Shown here piece after piece: positions 1 to 5,793 of a stretch of DNA of 8,379 bases (its first letter is position 1; each line of letters opens with the position of its first letter). The DNA lies in contig JBLNBI010000357.1 of the NCBI GenBank assembly GCA_050259815.1, forward strand, positions 1-8,379. Direction: 5' to 3'. Origin of the DNA: JAGTRP01 sp050259815. Lineage in GTDB: Bacteria; Pseudomonadota; Gammaproteobacteria; Burkholderiales; Rhodocyclaceae. Both the position numbers and the translations under genes were made by a program. The notes below the pieces were generated by a model that had not been told where the DNA came from, did no database searches, and saw only the letters and a list, made by a program, of their open reading frames with translations.

Positions 1-146
1 TGCTCCTGGTCACCTACGACCCGGACCAGTATTACCGGGCCGTCTATGCCGCCGCCCGGGCCTGGCGCACCGGCGCCATCGGCACCCTGCGGGAGATCGA
101 CAGCGCCCAGCGGCTCTCGGCTTACTGGCGAAGTCGGATGGGCTGA
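1..146 (+). CDS. C-terminal fragment of an unidentified protein (5' truncated)
   Basis: An open frame runs in from the window edge (first full codon at base 3) and ends at a TGA at 144-146, giving about 47 residues. The peptide begins LLVTYDPDQYYRAVYAAAR and ends SAYWRSRMG. It looks like a genuine coding end: codon use is strongly G/C in third position, it is rich in Tyr, Ala and Arg, and an amphipathic helical stretch is likely. It lies on the same strand as hda, 67 bases upstream. Too little is present to name the family. Genes upstream of hda in related bacteria often encode a DUF2066 protein or an AI-2E type permease, but nothing here proves either. The fragment has no membrane segment, so the permease is the less likely option. 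Confidence 0.6.
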   Translation, partial: LLVTYDPDQYYRAVYAAARAWRTGAIGTLREIDSAQRLSAYWRSRMG

Positions 147-154
147 TGGGGTCC

Positions 155-183
155 GGCGGGGGACGGTGTTAGAATCCTCCGCC
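155..183 (+). repeat. Imperfect inverted repeat around the hda -10 element
   Basis: GGCGGGGG at 155-162 can pair with CCTCCGCC at 176-183. All eight positions pair, one as a G-T wobble, around a 13-base spacer that contains the putative -10 element. No T-run follows, so it is not a good intrinsic terminator for the upstream gene. It could be an operator or chance in GC-rich DNA. Confidence 0.3.
167..175 (+). promoter_or_regulatory. Putative extended -10 promoter for hda
   Basis: The nine bases TGTTAGAAT form an extended -10 element: TG, one base, then TAGAAT, which matches TATAAT at 5 of 6 positions. No good -35 hexamer lies 16-18 bases upstream, which is common for extended -10 promoters. 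The expected transcription start is near 182, leaving a leader of about 30 bases before the hda ATG at 214. The element lies between the arms of an inverted repeat (155-162 with 176-183). Its core TAGAATCC recurs upstream of pcnB. Confidence 0.45.
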
Positions 184-213
184 CGCAAGAATTCCAACCA
201 ATAGCCCAAATCC

Positions 214-867
214 ATGCGCCAGCTCCTCCTCGACCTGCTGCCTGCCACGCCCGCCTCCCTGGACAACTTCGTTTCCGGCGGCAACGGGGAAACCCTGGCG
301 GCACTGACCGAGTGGCTGGCGGGCGCGCGCATCGACCCGTCCTTCTGCCTGTGGGGCGAGCCCGGGTCAGGCAAGACCCACCTGCTCCAGGCCAGCGGCT
401 TCGATTACGTGGATGCCTCGGCCGACCCGGACCTCGCCGGCACTCCCGAGAGCGACCAATTGGCGGTGGACCACGTGGAAGCCCTGAGCGACGTAGGCCA
501 GATCGCCCTCTTCAATCATTTCAACCGCCTGCGCATGGGCGGCGGCCGGCTGCTGACCGCCGTGCGCCAGCCCCCCGCCCACCTGGCGGTGCGGGAAGAC
601 CTGCGCACCCGGCTGGGCTCCGGCCTCATCTACCGCCTGCTGCCCCTGTCCGACGACGAGAAGGCGGCGGCCCTGGCGGCCCAGGCCCGGGAGCGGGCCC
701 TGAAGCTGTCGCCGGAAGCCATCAATTACCTGCTGCGCCACGCCCCCCGGGACATGCGCATCCTGTCGTCGGTGATCGTCGCCCTCGACCGCTACTCCCT
801 CGAACACAAGCGCCCCATCACCCTGCCGCTCCTGCGGGAGGTGCTCCTGGCGCCGCTGGAAGCCTGA
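214..867 (+). CDS. hda: DnaA regulatory inactivator Hda
   Basis: This 217-residue DnaA-like AAA+ protein fits Hda, which together with the DNA-loaded sliding clamp stimulates hydrolysis of ATP on DnaA and so limits replication initiation. The N-terminus carries the clamp-binding motif QLLLDL (residues 3-8), the counterpart of QLSLPL in E. coli Hda. A canonical Walker A motif GEPGSGKT is at 48-55. The Walker B region reads LAVDHVE (83-89), with His where DnaA has a second acidic residue. A sensor 1-like stretch RLLTAVRQPP is at 112-121, the arginine-finger region TRLGSGLIYRL at 132-142, and a sensor 2-like RDMRIL at 179-184. There is no DNA-binding domain IV, which separates Hda from DnaA. The length is close to the usual Hda size of about 230. 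The ATG at 214 is chosen because the clamp motif begins two residues later. The ribosome site is weak. It is probably co-transcribed with the HAD gene 2 bases downstream. Confidence 0.93.
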   Translation: MRQLLLDLLPATPASLDNFVSGGNGETLAALTEWLAGARIDPSFCLWGEPGSGKTHLLQASGFDYVDASADPDLAGTPESDQLAVDHVEALSDVGQIALFNHFNRLRMGGGRLLTAVRQPPAHLAVREDLRTRLGSGLIYRLLPLSDDEKAAALAAQARERALKLSPEAINYLLRHAPRDMRILSSVIVALDRYSLEHKRPITLPLLREVLLAPLEA

Positions 868-869
868 CC

Positions 870-1532
870 ATGAACCTTGCACTCTTCGACCTCGACAACA
901 CCCTCCTCTCCGGCGACTCGGATTTCGAGTGGGCCCAGTTCCTCATCAGCAAGGGCGTGGTGGACCGGGAAGTCCAGGAGGCCAAGAACATCGAGTTCTA
1001 CGAGCAGTACAAGGCCGGCACCCTGGACATCCACGAATTCCTCGCCTTCCAGCTGGCCCCGCTGACCCGCCAGCCCCGGGAGCAGTTGGACGCCTGGCAC
1101 CGGGAATACATGGAGCGGCACATCCTTCCCATCATCGGCGACCGGGCCCGCGCACTGGTGAACCGGCACCTGGACGCCGGCGACCTGTGCGCCCTGGTGA
1201 CCGCCACCAACAGCTTCGTTACCGGCCCCATCGCCCTGGAACTGGGCATCGCCCACCTCATCGCCACCGTCCCGGCCTTCGAGAACGGCCGCTTCACCGG
1301 CGGCCCCCGGGGCACCCCGTCCTTCCGGGAAGGCAAGATCACCCGGGTGGATGCCTGGCTGGAATCCCTGGGCCTGTGGTGGGGAAGCTTCGAGAAGATC
1401 TGGTTCTACAGCGACTCCCACAACGACCTGCCGCTCCTGGCCAAGGTTTCCAACCCGGTGGCGGTGGATCCGGACGCCAATCTGCAGGCCCATGCCGCTA
1501 GAAATGGCTGGGAAATCATCAGCCTCCGGTAG
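870..1532 (+). CDS. HAD-superfamily IB hydrolase (SerB-like phosphatase)
   Basis: This 220-residue protein has all four HAD motifs. Motif I is DLDNTLL, with Asp7 as nucleophile and Asp9 as acid/base. Motif II is LVTATN with Thr111, the motif III Lys is probably Lys156 (in REGK), and motif IV is YSDSHNDLPLL with Asp182 and Asp186 for Mg2+. A helical cap lies between motifs I and II at about residues 15-90. The architecture fits the HAD-IB-hyp1 group of SerB-like phosphatases common in proteobacteria. The substrate cannot be read from sequence; a small phosphomonoester in the cytoplasm is the family expectation. The gene starts 2 bases after the hda stop, with a Shine-Dalgarno-like GGAAG at 858-862 inside hda, so it is very likely the second gene of the hda transcript. 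A longer open frame reads upstream through hda, but that part is out-of-frame hda sequence. Confidence 0.9.
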   Translation: MNLALFDLDNTLLSGDSDFEWAQFLISKGVVDREVQEAKNIEFYEQYKAGTLDIHEFLAFQLAPLTRQPREQLDAWHREYMERHILPIIGDRARALVNRHLDAGDLCALVTATNSFVTGPIALELGIAHLIATVPAFENGRFTGGPRGTPSFREGKITRVDAWLESLGLWWGSFEKIWFYSDSHNDLPLLAKVSNPVAVDPDANLQAHAARNGWEIISLR

Positions 1533-1542
1533 AACCTGATAC

Positions 1543-1564
1543 GGGGCCCAAAGGCCTTATTTGC
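1543..1564 (+). terminator. Weak candidate terminator between convergent genes
   Basis: GGGGCC at 1543-1548 can pair with GGCCTT at 1553-1558 (four G-C pairs plus two G-T wobbles) around the loop CAAA, followed by TTATTT. It lies just after the HAD stop and overlaps the last codons of the minus-strand protease gene. The stem is short and the T-run is interrupted, so it is only a candidate for ending the hda-HAD transcript. Confidence 0.25.
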
Positions 1565-2612
1565 TGAAGGTAAAGAAGTACTTGTCGGACACCGAGCGCA
1601 TCGCGAATCGTCCCTCGCCCGTCAGGTACATGCGGTAGCACACGCCCATCACGCTCCAACCCGGATCTCGCATGGTGAAGCAGACCTGCCCATCGTCCTC
1701 GCGAATCTCATAGTTCCCTTTGGTATAACCGCCCTTCAGGATATTTGCGACCTGCAAGGTGCCGCCGGCATCAATAGTCAATTGGAGCAATTGCCCCGCC
1801 CGCGTCGTGGCCTGCACCCTTCCCAGGCCCCTGAAGCGGTTCCCGAGTTCCGAACCGGTCACTTGTCGCCCGTCTCCCTCGGTCGAAGGGCCCGCCTCCG
1901 GCTTCTGGGCTATCTTTTTCTCGGCGGCCGCGCTTTCCTGCTGCGCTTTGACGGCAGAGGCGTGCCGCGCCGGCAGGTCGGCGATCCACTCCGCCGGCAG
2001 GGCAAAACTCAGATTCTGCGCATCGACGCCTGCGATGATCAGGGAGGTAATGCCGATCAAACGCCCTTGCTCGTCAAACAGCCCACCACCGCTGGAACCT
2101 GACGAAACCGGCGCCGACGTCTGGACCCACACGATGTTGTCGTTCTCATCCTTGCGGAGGGCGGAAAGCAGCCCCGCACCCAGGGTCAACTCCAGTCCTT
2201 TGGGATTGCCCAGGGTAAACACCGACTGCCCCACCTTCGCACCCCGGGTACCAACGACAGCGACCGCCGGTGCGACCAGATTCTTGACCTTTATCTGACA
2301 AAGATCGCGCTGCACATCCAGATACTCCAAGGTCGCGCCATGAGCGGTGTTGTCCTGGCGCACCACGAAGCGCTTGGCCTTGCGCAACACATGACAGTTG
2401 GTGATCAACCGTTCCGGCCCGACCACCACTGCGCTCCCCTGGCTCAAAGCCAAGCCATCCTGGTCGTAGGTAATGACTTTCCAAACGCTGGGGGAAACCT
2501 TTTCATAGAATTCCGTGGCAGTCAGCGCCTGCACTTGGCAATGGAGGCCCAAACCAAGGAGCAGTGACATCCAGCGATATCGGTTCGATCCCAAACGGAA
2601 GATTGTTCTCAT
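1557..2612 (-). CDS. Secreted trypsin-like serine protease (HtrA-type catalytic domain, no PDZ)
   Basis: This 351-residue protein has an S1C/trypsin-like protease domain. The start chosen is the ATG at 2612, one base after the upstream lipoprotein stop. It gives a signal peptide with an Arg-rich n-region, a hydrophobic LLLGLGL core and likely cleavage after VQA near residue 29. An in-frame start at 2645 would overlap the lipoprotein gene and bury the signal. The catalytic triad is visible: His74 in ITNCHVL, Asp103 in QRDLCQI, and Ser174 in SSGSSGGGLFD. TLGNPKGLELTLGAG and LSFALP are typical HtrA-like segments. After the protease domain comes an Ala/Lys/Glu/Gln-rich linker (about 219-250), then a domain of about 100 residues with Cys312 (GQVCFTM) and Cys325 (GVCYRMY), a likely disulphide. 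DegP-type proteins have PDZ domains at this position and none is seen here. The C-terminal pattern resembles small secreted domains such as DUF995, but that is a loose impression. Periplasmic location is inferred. GC content is lower than in the flanking genes. Confidence 0.87.
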   Translation of the reverse strand: MRTIFRLGSNRYRWMSLLLGLGLHCQVQALTATEFYEKVSPSVWKVITYDQDGLALSQGSAVVVGPERLITNCHVLRKAKRFVVRQDNTAHGATLEYLDVQRDLCQIKVKNLVAPAVAVVGTRGAKVGQSVFTLGNPKGLELTLGAGLLSALRKDENDNIVWVQTSAPVSSGSSGGGLFDEQGRLIGITSLIIAGVDAQNLSFALPAEWIADLPARHASAVKAQQESAAAEKKIAQKPEAGPSTEGDGRQVTGSELGNRFRGLGRVQATTRAGQLLQLTIDAGGTLQVANILKGGYTKGNYEIREDDGQVCFTMRDPGWSVMGVCYRMYLTGEGRFAMRSVSDKYFFTFSK

Positions 2613-2613
2613 C

Positions 2614-3264
2614 CTATTTGTCACCCAACAGGTCCTTGAAGTCATCCATGCTCTTCTTGTCTGGAGTCGCCGCCACAGGCCCGGCAGACCGAATATCTAC
2701 AGGCGGAAAGTCATTCGTGTGCTCTGCATCCAGCTTCGACCGCTGGGCAGCCTGGGCTTCGGCGAGCGGCATGCAGGCTTGCCGGGAACTGTTGCGAAGG
2801 ACCGCACTAGGTTCAGGTATCAAATGTTCCGGGTTCGTGGCGTTCAGGATCGCGGAGGAGCATCCCGCTTCCGTCGTCCGCACCGACAGTACGTAGGAGT
2901 GCTTGTCTTTTGGGTGGAAGGACCATTGCTGTACGCAGGTTCGATTGCCTGGCCGGGTGAATTTGGCCTGGAGCGTAACCAGGCCATTGGCCGGTACGTT
3001 GGTCGTGTTGATCACGCCTCTAGCGCCGGCAACTCCAATCTGTGCCGGGTTCAGGCAGCCGTAAGGGTCGGCATAGCTATAAACGCCGAAAGTCTCATTG
3101 GACGCAACCAGATTGTGGCGGACGATCAACCTGGCAGAAGGACCCGACGCCGGCGGCTGATATACGGGGATGCTGAGGCAGGCCGCCAGGACAGGCACAG
3201 CACAGCCTGCGGCCAGGAGAAACCTGAGCCTCTCCCACGGATATTTTTTCGCCGAAGCCGACAA
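2614..3264 (-). CDS. Putative lipoprotein of unknown function, TTG start
   Basis: This is a 216-residue predicted lipoprotein. The N-terminus has a basic n-region (KKYPWERLR), a hydrophobic core and a lipobox VLAAC with the lipid-attachment cysteine at residue 29. Residue +2 is Leu, so sorting to the outer membrane is the default expectation. The start is TTG at 3264: an in-frame TGA lies at 3279-3277 and no ATG precedes the signal sequence, while a G-rich ribosome site (AAGGGGGGCGGA) sits just upstream. The mature part has Cys70, Cys110, Cys135 and Cys164, which could form two disulphides. Alternating hydrophobic patterns (SARLIVRHNL, GLVTLQAKF, HSYVLSVRTT) suggest a beta-sandwich. The tail after about 165 is charged and probably flexible. 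No named family is recognised. It ends in TAG-G-ATG with the protease gene, a 1-base gap, which implies co-translation and a shared process in the envelope. Confidence 0.8.
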   Translation of the reverse strand: MSASAKKYPWERLRFLLAAGCAVPVLAACLSIPVYQPPASGPSARLIVRHNLVASNETFGVYSYADPYGCLNPAQIGVAGARGVINTTNVPANGLVTLQAKFTRPGNRTCVQQWSFHPKDKHSYVLSVRTTEAGCSSAILNATNPEHLIPEPSAVLRNSSRQACMPLAEAQAAQRSKLDAEHTNDFPPVDIRSAGPVAATPDKKSMDDFKDLLGDK

Positions 3265-3300
3265 ATCCGCCCCCCTTCAAGCCTTTTGTCATAGGCGGGC

Positions 3301-3329
3301 ATCGTGCCAGAACGTTCTCGGAATATCAA
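3301..3329 (-). promoter_or_regulatory. Candidate promoter for lipoprotein-protease pair with palindromic operator
   Basis: Read on the minus strand, TTGATA (3329-3324; 5 of 6 to TTGACA) is followed after 17 bases by CACGAT (3306-3301; only 3 of 6 to TATAAT). The perfect 10-base palindrome AGAACGTTCT at 3309-3318 lies exactly between them, where a repressor would block polymerase. The -10 match is poor, so the promoter is tentative. A second short palindrome, CGATATCG, is at 3338-3345. Confidence 0.25.
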
Positions 3330-3383
3330 TTTGGAGCCGATATCGCCAAAAAAGGGGGATAAGCGACAAACATTGCCAATCGG

Positions 3384-3397
3384 AGGCCCAAGGCCCA
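3384..3397 (+). repeat. Two tandem copies of AGGCCCA
   Basis: The heptamer AGGCCCA occurs twice without a gap in the divergent intergenic region, about 40 bases upstream of the hydrolase ATG. It may be part of a binding site or chance. No function is assigned. Confidence 0.35.
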
Positions 3398-3435
3398 ATA
3401 TGCCTGCCACCTCCAGAACCCACGGATAGATCGTC

Positions 3436-4278
3436 ATGCGCATGACCATGGCCATGCTTGCGGCAGTGCTGGCATGCAACGTTGCAAGCGCCCAGCAGCC
3501 TGCGGAAATCGAGGACCGCCTGGTCACTGTTCCCTTGAGCCGGGGCAGCGAGTTGAACCTGGTCGTGAGTCGACGGATCGACACCCACCCCTCCATCGCA
3601 GTGCTGCTCTTTGCCGGTTATCCGGGAGTGCTGCGGATTCGCGAGGAGAACGGCAATATCGCCTACGATCTGCGGGGAAATTTCCTCATGCGCGCCCGCC
3701 GCCACCTGATCAACGACGCCATCTCCACGGTGATGGTGGACTGCCCCAGGGATCAATGGCGCAGTTGCGACGATGTCTACCGTTCCTCCGACCAGCATGC
3801 CCACGACGTCGGCGAAGTGATTGCGAAGGTGAAGCAGGATTATGGCTTCCAGAAGGTGTATGTCATGGGCACCAGCTATGGCACGGTATCAAGCTCCTTT
3901 CTGGCCTTGAAGCTGGGCGACAGCCTGACTGGCGCCATACACACCGCGACCTTTACCGACCCGGCCGTCAGCCGCAACAAAGGCCAAGGTCTCGCCCTGT
4001 GGAATTTCGATTGGAAATCGATAAAGATGGACCAACTGTTCGTCCATCACAAGGATGACGCCTGCACCTTGACCCGCTACGGCAGCATTCTCGCCCGCAA
4101 AGGCGCCATACCGCTGATCACGGTACGAGGCAGCCGCGATTCCCGAGGGGATGTTTGCGAGGCCTATTCGGCCCATGGCTTCGTGGGACGGGAAGCGGCC
4201 ACCATGGGGGCCATCGCCGACTGGATCACCACGCGCACATTGACCGATACGGTCGGCGAAGATGCGGCCGACGGATAA
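3436..4278 (+). CDS. Secreted alpha/beta hydrolase
   Basis: This 280-residue protein has a signal peptide: after MRMTMAM comes a hydrophobic stretch with likely cleavage after ASA near residue 19, which predicts a periplasmic or secreted enzyme. The alpha/beta hydrolase fold is supported by a strand AVLLFAGYPG (oxyanion region, 55-64), the nucleophile elbow GTSYG with Ser147 (145-149), an acid loop VHHKDDAC with Asp208 the probable catalytic acid, and His247 in SAHGF as the catalytic His. Cys103/Cys111 and Cys210/Cys241 could form disulphides. An esterase-type or peptidase-type reaction is the family expectation; the substrate is unknown. The start is the first of several closely spaced Met codons, with only a weak GGAT-like ribosome site before it. 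The gene is divergent from the lipoprotein-protease pair and shares their lower GC and their export signals, which suggests related function, but that is inference. Confidence 0.85.
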   Translation: MRMTMAMLAAVLACNVASAQQPAEIEDRLVTVPLSRGSELNLVVSRRIDTHPSIAVLLFAGYPGVLRIREENGNIAYDLRGNFLMRARRHLINDAISTVMVDCPRDQWRSCDDVYRSSDQHAHDVGEVIAKVKQDYGFQKVYVMGTSYGTVSSSFLALKLGDSLTGAIHTATFTDPAVSRNKGQGLALWNFDWKSIKMDQLFVHHKDDACTLTRYGSILARKGAIPLITVRGSRDSRGDVCEAYSAHGFVGREAATMGAIADWITTRTLTDTVGEDAADG

Positions 4279-4404
4279 TGTGCCGGCGGGACCCTTCCCC
4301 GGGTCGTGAAGGATACGGAATTACCCATTAATTCTTCAAATCATGGGCTTGACCAATCTGACGCCCCCCGGAGAAGGGCTACGAATTTGGCTGCGATTCT
4401 GGGG

Positions 4405-4410
4405 TAGAAT
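4405..4410 (+). promoter_or_regulatory. Putative -10 element for the pcnB operon
   Basis: TAGAAT matches TATAAT at 5 of 6 positions and is followed by CC, giving the same TAGAATCC core as upstream of hda. No convincing -35 hexamer is found at 16-18 bases upstream; TTGGCT at 4387-4392 is only 12 bases away. The expected transcription start is near 4417, leaving a leader of about 39 bases to the GTG at 4456. It would drive pcnB-folK-DUF486-panB-panC. Confidence 0.4.
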
Positions 4411-4455
4411 CCCTATTTTTCCGCGGTGCATCCTGCGCCCGACCATCGCCACGAC

Positions 4456-5793
4456 GTGATTCGCAAATTCATCTCCCGCGTTTTCAGCGGCAAGAACGCC
4501 GGCAAGAACAAAGAACCGGCCATCATCCCAGTCTCCAGCCACGGCATCACCCGCGACCGGCTCAACTCCGCCAGCCGCCGGGTCTGCGACACCCTGCAAA
4601 GCCACGGCTACAAGGCCTACGTGGTGGGCGGCGCGGTGCGCGACCTGCTCATCGGCCAGGACCCCAAGGATTACGACATCGCCACCGATGCCACGCCGGA
4701 ACAGGTGAAGCAGTGCTTCCGCCGCTCCCGCATCATCGGCCGCCGCTTCCAGATCGTCCATGTGATGATGGGTGCGGAGACTCTCGAGGTCACCACCTTC
4801 CGCGGCACCCTGGGGGAGGATGCCAAGACCGACGAGCACGGCCGGGTGCTCCACGACAACGTCTTCGGTTCCCAGGCCGAGGACGCCGCCCGCCGGGATT
4901 TCACGGTCAACGCCCTCTATTACGACCCGGCCACCGAAGCCATCGTCGATTACCACCACGGCGTCGCCGACATCAAGCAGAAGACCCTGCGCATGATCGG
5001 CGAGCCAAAGCAGCGCTACCGGGAGGACCCGGTCCGCATGCTGCGGGCCGTGCGCCTGGCGGCCAAGCTGGGCCTCATCATCGACCCGGCTGCCCGTACC
5101 CCCATCCGGGAAATGGCCGAGCTGCTGGAAAACGTCCCGGCCGCCCGCCTGTTCGACGAGATGCTGAAGCTCCTGACCTCCGGCCACTCGGTCAAATGCC
5201 TGACCCAGTTGCGCCAGGAGGGCCTGCACCACGGCCTGCTGCCCATGCTGGACGTCATCCTCGAACAGCCCATGGGCGAGAAGTTCGTGATGCTGTCCCT
5301 GGCCAATACCGATGCCCGGGTCCAGAAGGGCAAGCCCATTTCCCCGAGCTTCCTGTTCGCGACCCTGCTGTGGCACGAGGTCCTGTGCCAGTGGGAGAAG
5401 ATCAAGGCCAAGGGCGAATCCCGTATTCCCGCCCTCTACCAGGCCATGGACGAGGTTCTGGACGTCCAGGCCGAGAAGCTGGCCATCACCCGCCGCATCG
5501 CCGGCGACATCAAGGAAATCTGGGCCCTGCAGCCCCGCTTCGAGAACCGGGCCGGTAAGCGCCCCTACTCCCTGCTGGAACAGCCCCGCTTCCGCGCCGC
5601 CTACGACTTCCTGCTCCTGCGGGCCGAGGCCGGCGAGATCGATGGGGAACTGGCCGACTGGTGGACCCAGTTCCAGAAGGCCGAGGGCGAAGAGCGGGCC
5701 GAGATGCTGGTTCCCGAGAAGCCCGGCGAGAAAAAGAAACGCCGGCGCCGCAAGAAACCCAAGAGCGAAGGCGCTCCCGCCGCCGAGGCATGA
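4456..5793 (+). CDS. pcnB: Poly(A) polymerase I PcnB
   Basis: This 445-residue nucleotidyltransferase of the class II poly(A) polymerase/CCA-adding family adds 3' poly(A) tails to RNA and promotes RNA decay. The head domain has GGAVRDLLIG (58-67) followed by DYDIAT, with the metal-binding Asp72 and Asp74. IGRRFQIVHV (94-103) is characteristic of PcnB. RRDFTVNALYY (146-156) and REDPVRMLRAVR (189-200) form the nucleotide-binding neck. The C-terminus has the strongly basic patch of the bacterial PcnB type, KKKRRRRKKPK (426-436), presumably for RNA binding. Length and the basic tail favour PcnB over a CCA-adding enzyme. I prefer the GTG at 4456, which gives the typical N-terminus (M)IRKFI. An in-frame GTG at 4426 would add ten residues without the family pattern. 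Neither has a clear Shine-Dalgarno site. The stop overlaps the folK start as ATGA. Confidence 0.93.
   Translation: MIRKFISRVFSGKNAGKNKEPAIIPVSSHGITRDRLNSASRRVCDTLQSHGYKAYVVGGAVRDLLIGQDPKDYDIATDATPEQVKQCFRRSRIIGRRFQIVHVMMGAETLEVTTFRGTLGEDAKTDEHGRVLHDNVFGSQAEDAARRDFTVNALYYDPATEAIVDYHHGVADIKQKTLRMIGEPKQRYREDPVRMLRAVRLAAKLGLIIDPAARTPIREMAELLENVPAARLFDEMLKLLTSGHSVKCLTQLRQEGLHHGLLPMLDVILEQPMGEKFVMLSLANTDARVQKGKPISPSFLFATLLWHEVLCQWEKIKAKGESRIPALYQAMDEVLDVQAEKLAITRRIAGDIKEIWALQPRFENRAGKRPYSLLEQPRFRAAYDFLLLRAEAGEIDGELADWWTQFQKAEGEERAEMLVPEKPGEKKKRRRRKKPKSEGAPAAEA

Noticed and set aside
312..869. Apparent N-terminal extension of the HAD protein through hda
   Set aside because: The extension is Pro/Arg/Gly-rich out-of-frame hda sequence, and the HAD motif I begins six residues after the ATG at 870.
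3373..3401. TTGCCA with a spaced CAATAT as a promoter for the alpha/beta hydrolase
   Set aside because: The -35 is acceptable, but the -10 matches the consensus at only 3 of 6 positions, too weak to list.
4290..4305. Hairpin GACCC-TTCCCC-GGGTC after the hydrolase gene
   Set aside because: The five-base stem has no T-run after it, so it does not qualify as an intrinsic terminator.
1538..4318. Direct repeat GATACGG at both ends of the three-gene module (1538-1544 and 4312-4318)
   Set aside because: It is attractive as a target-site duplication, but a 7-base match between gaps of this size is expected by chance at roughly one in five, and no terminal inverted repeats or recombinase gene support it.
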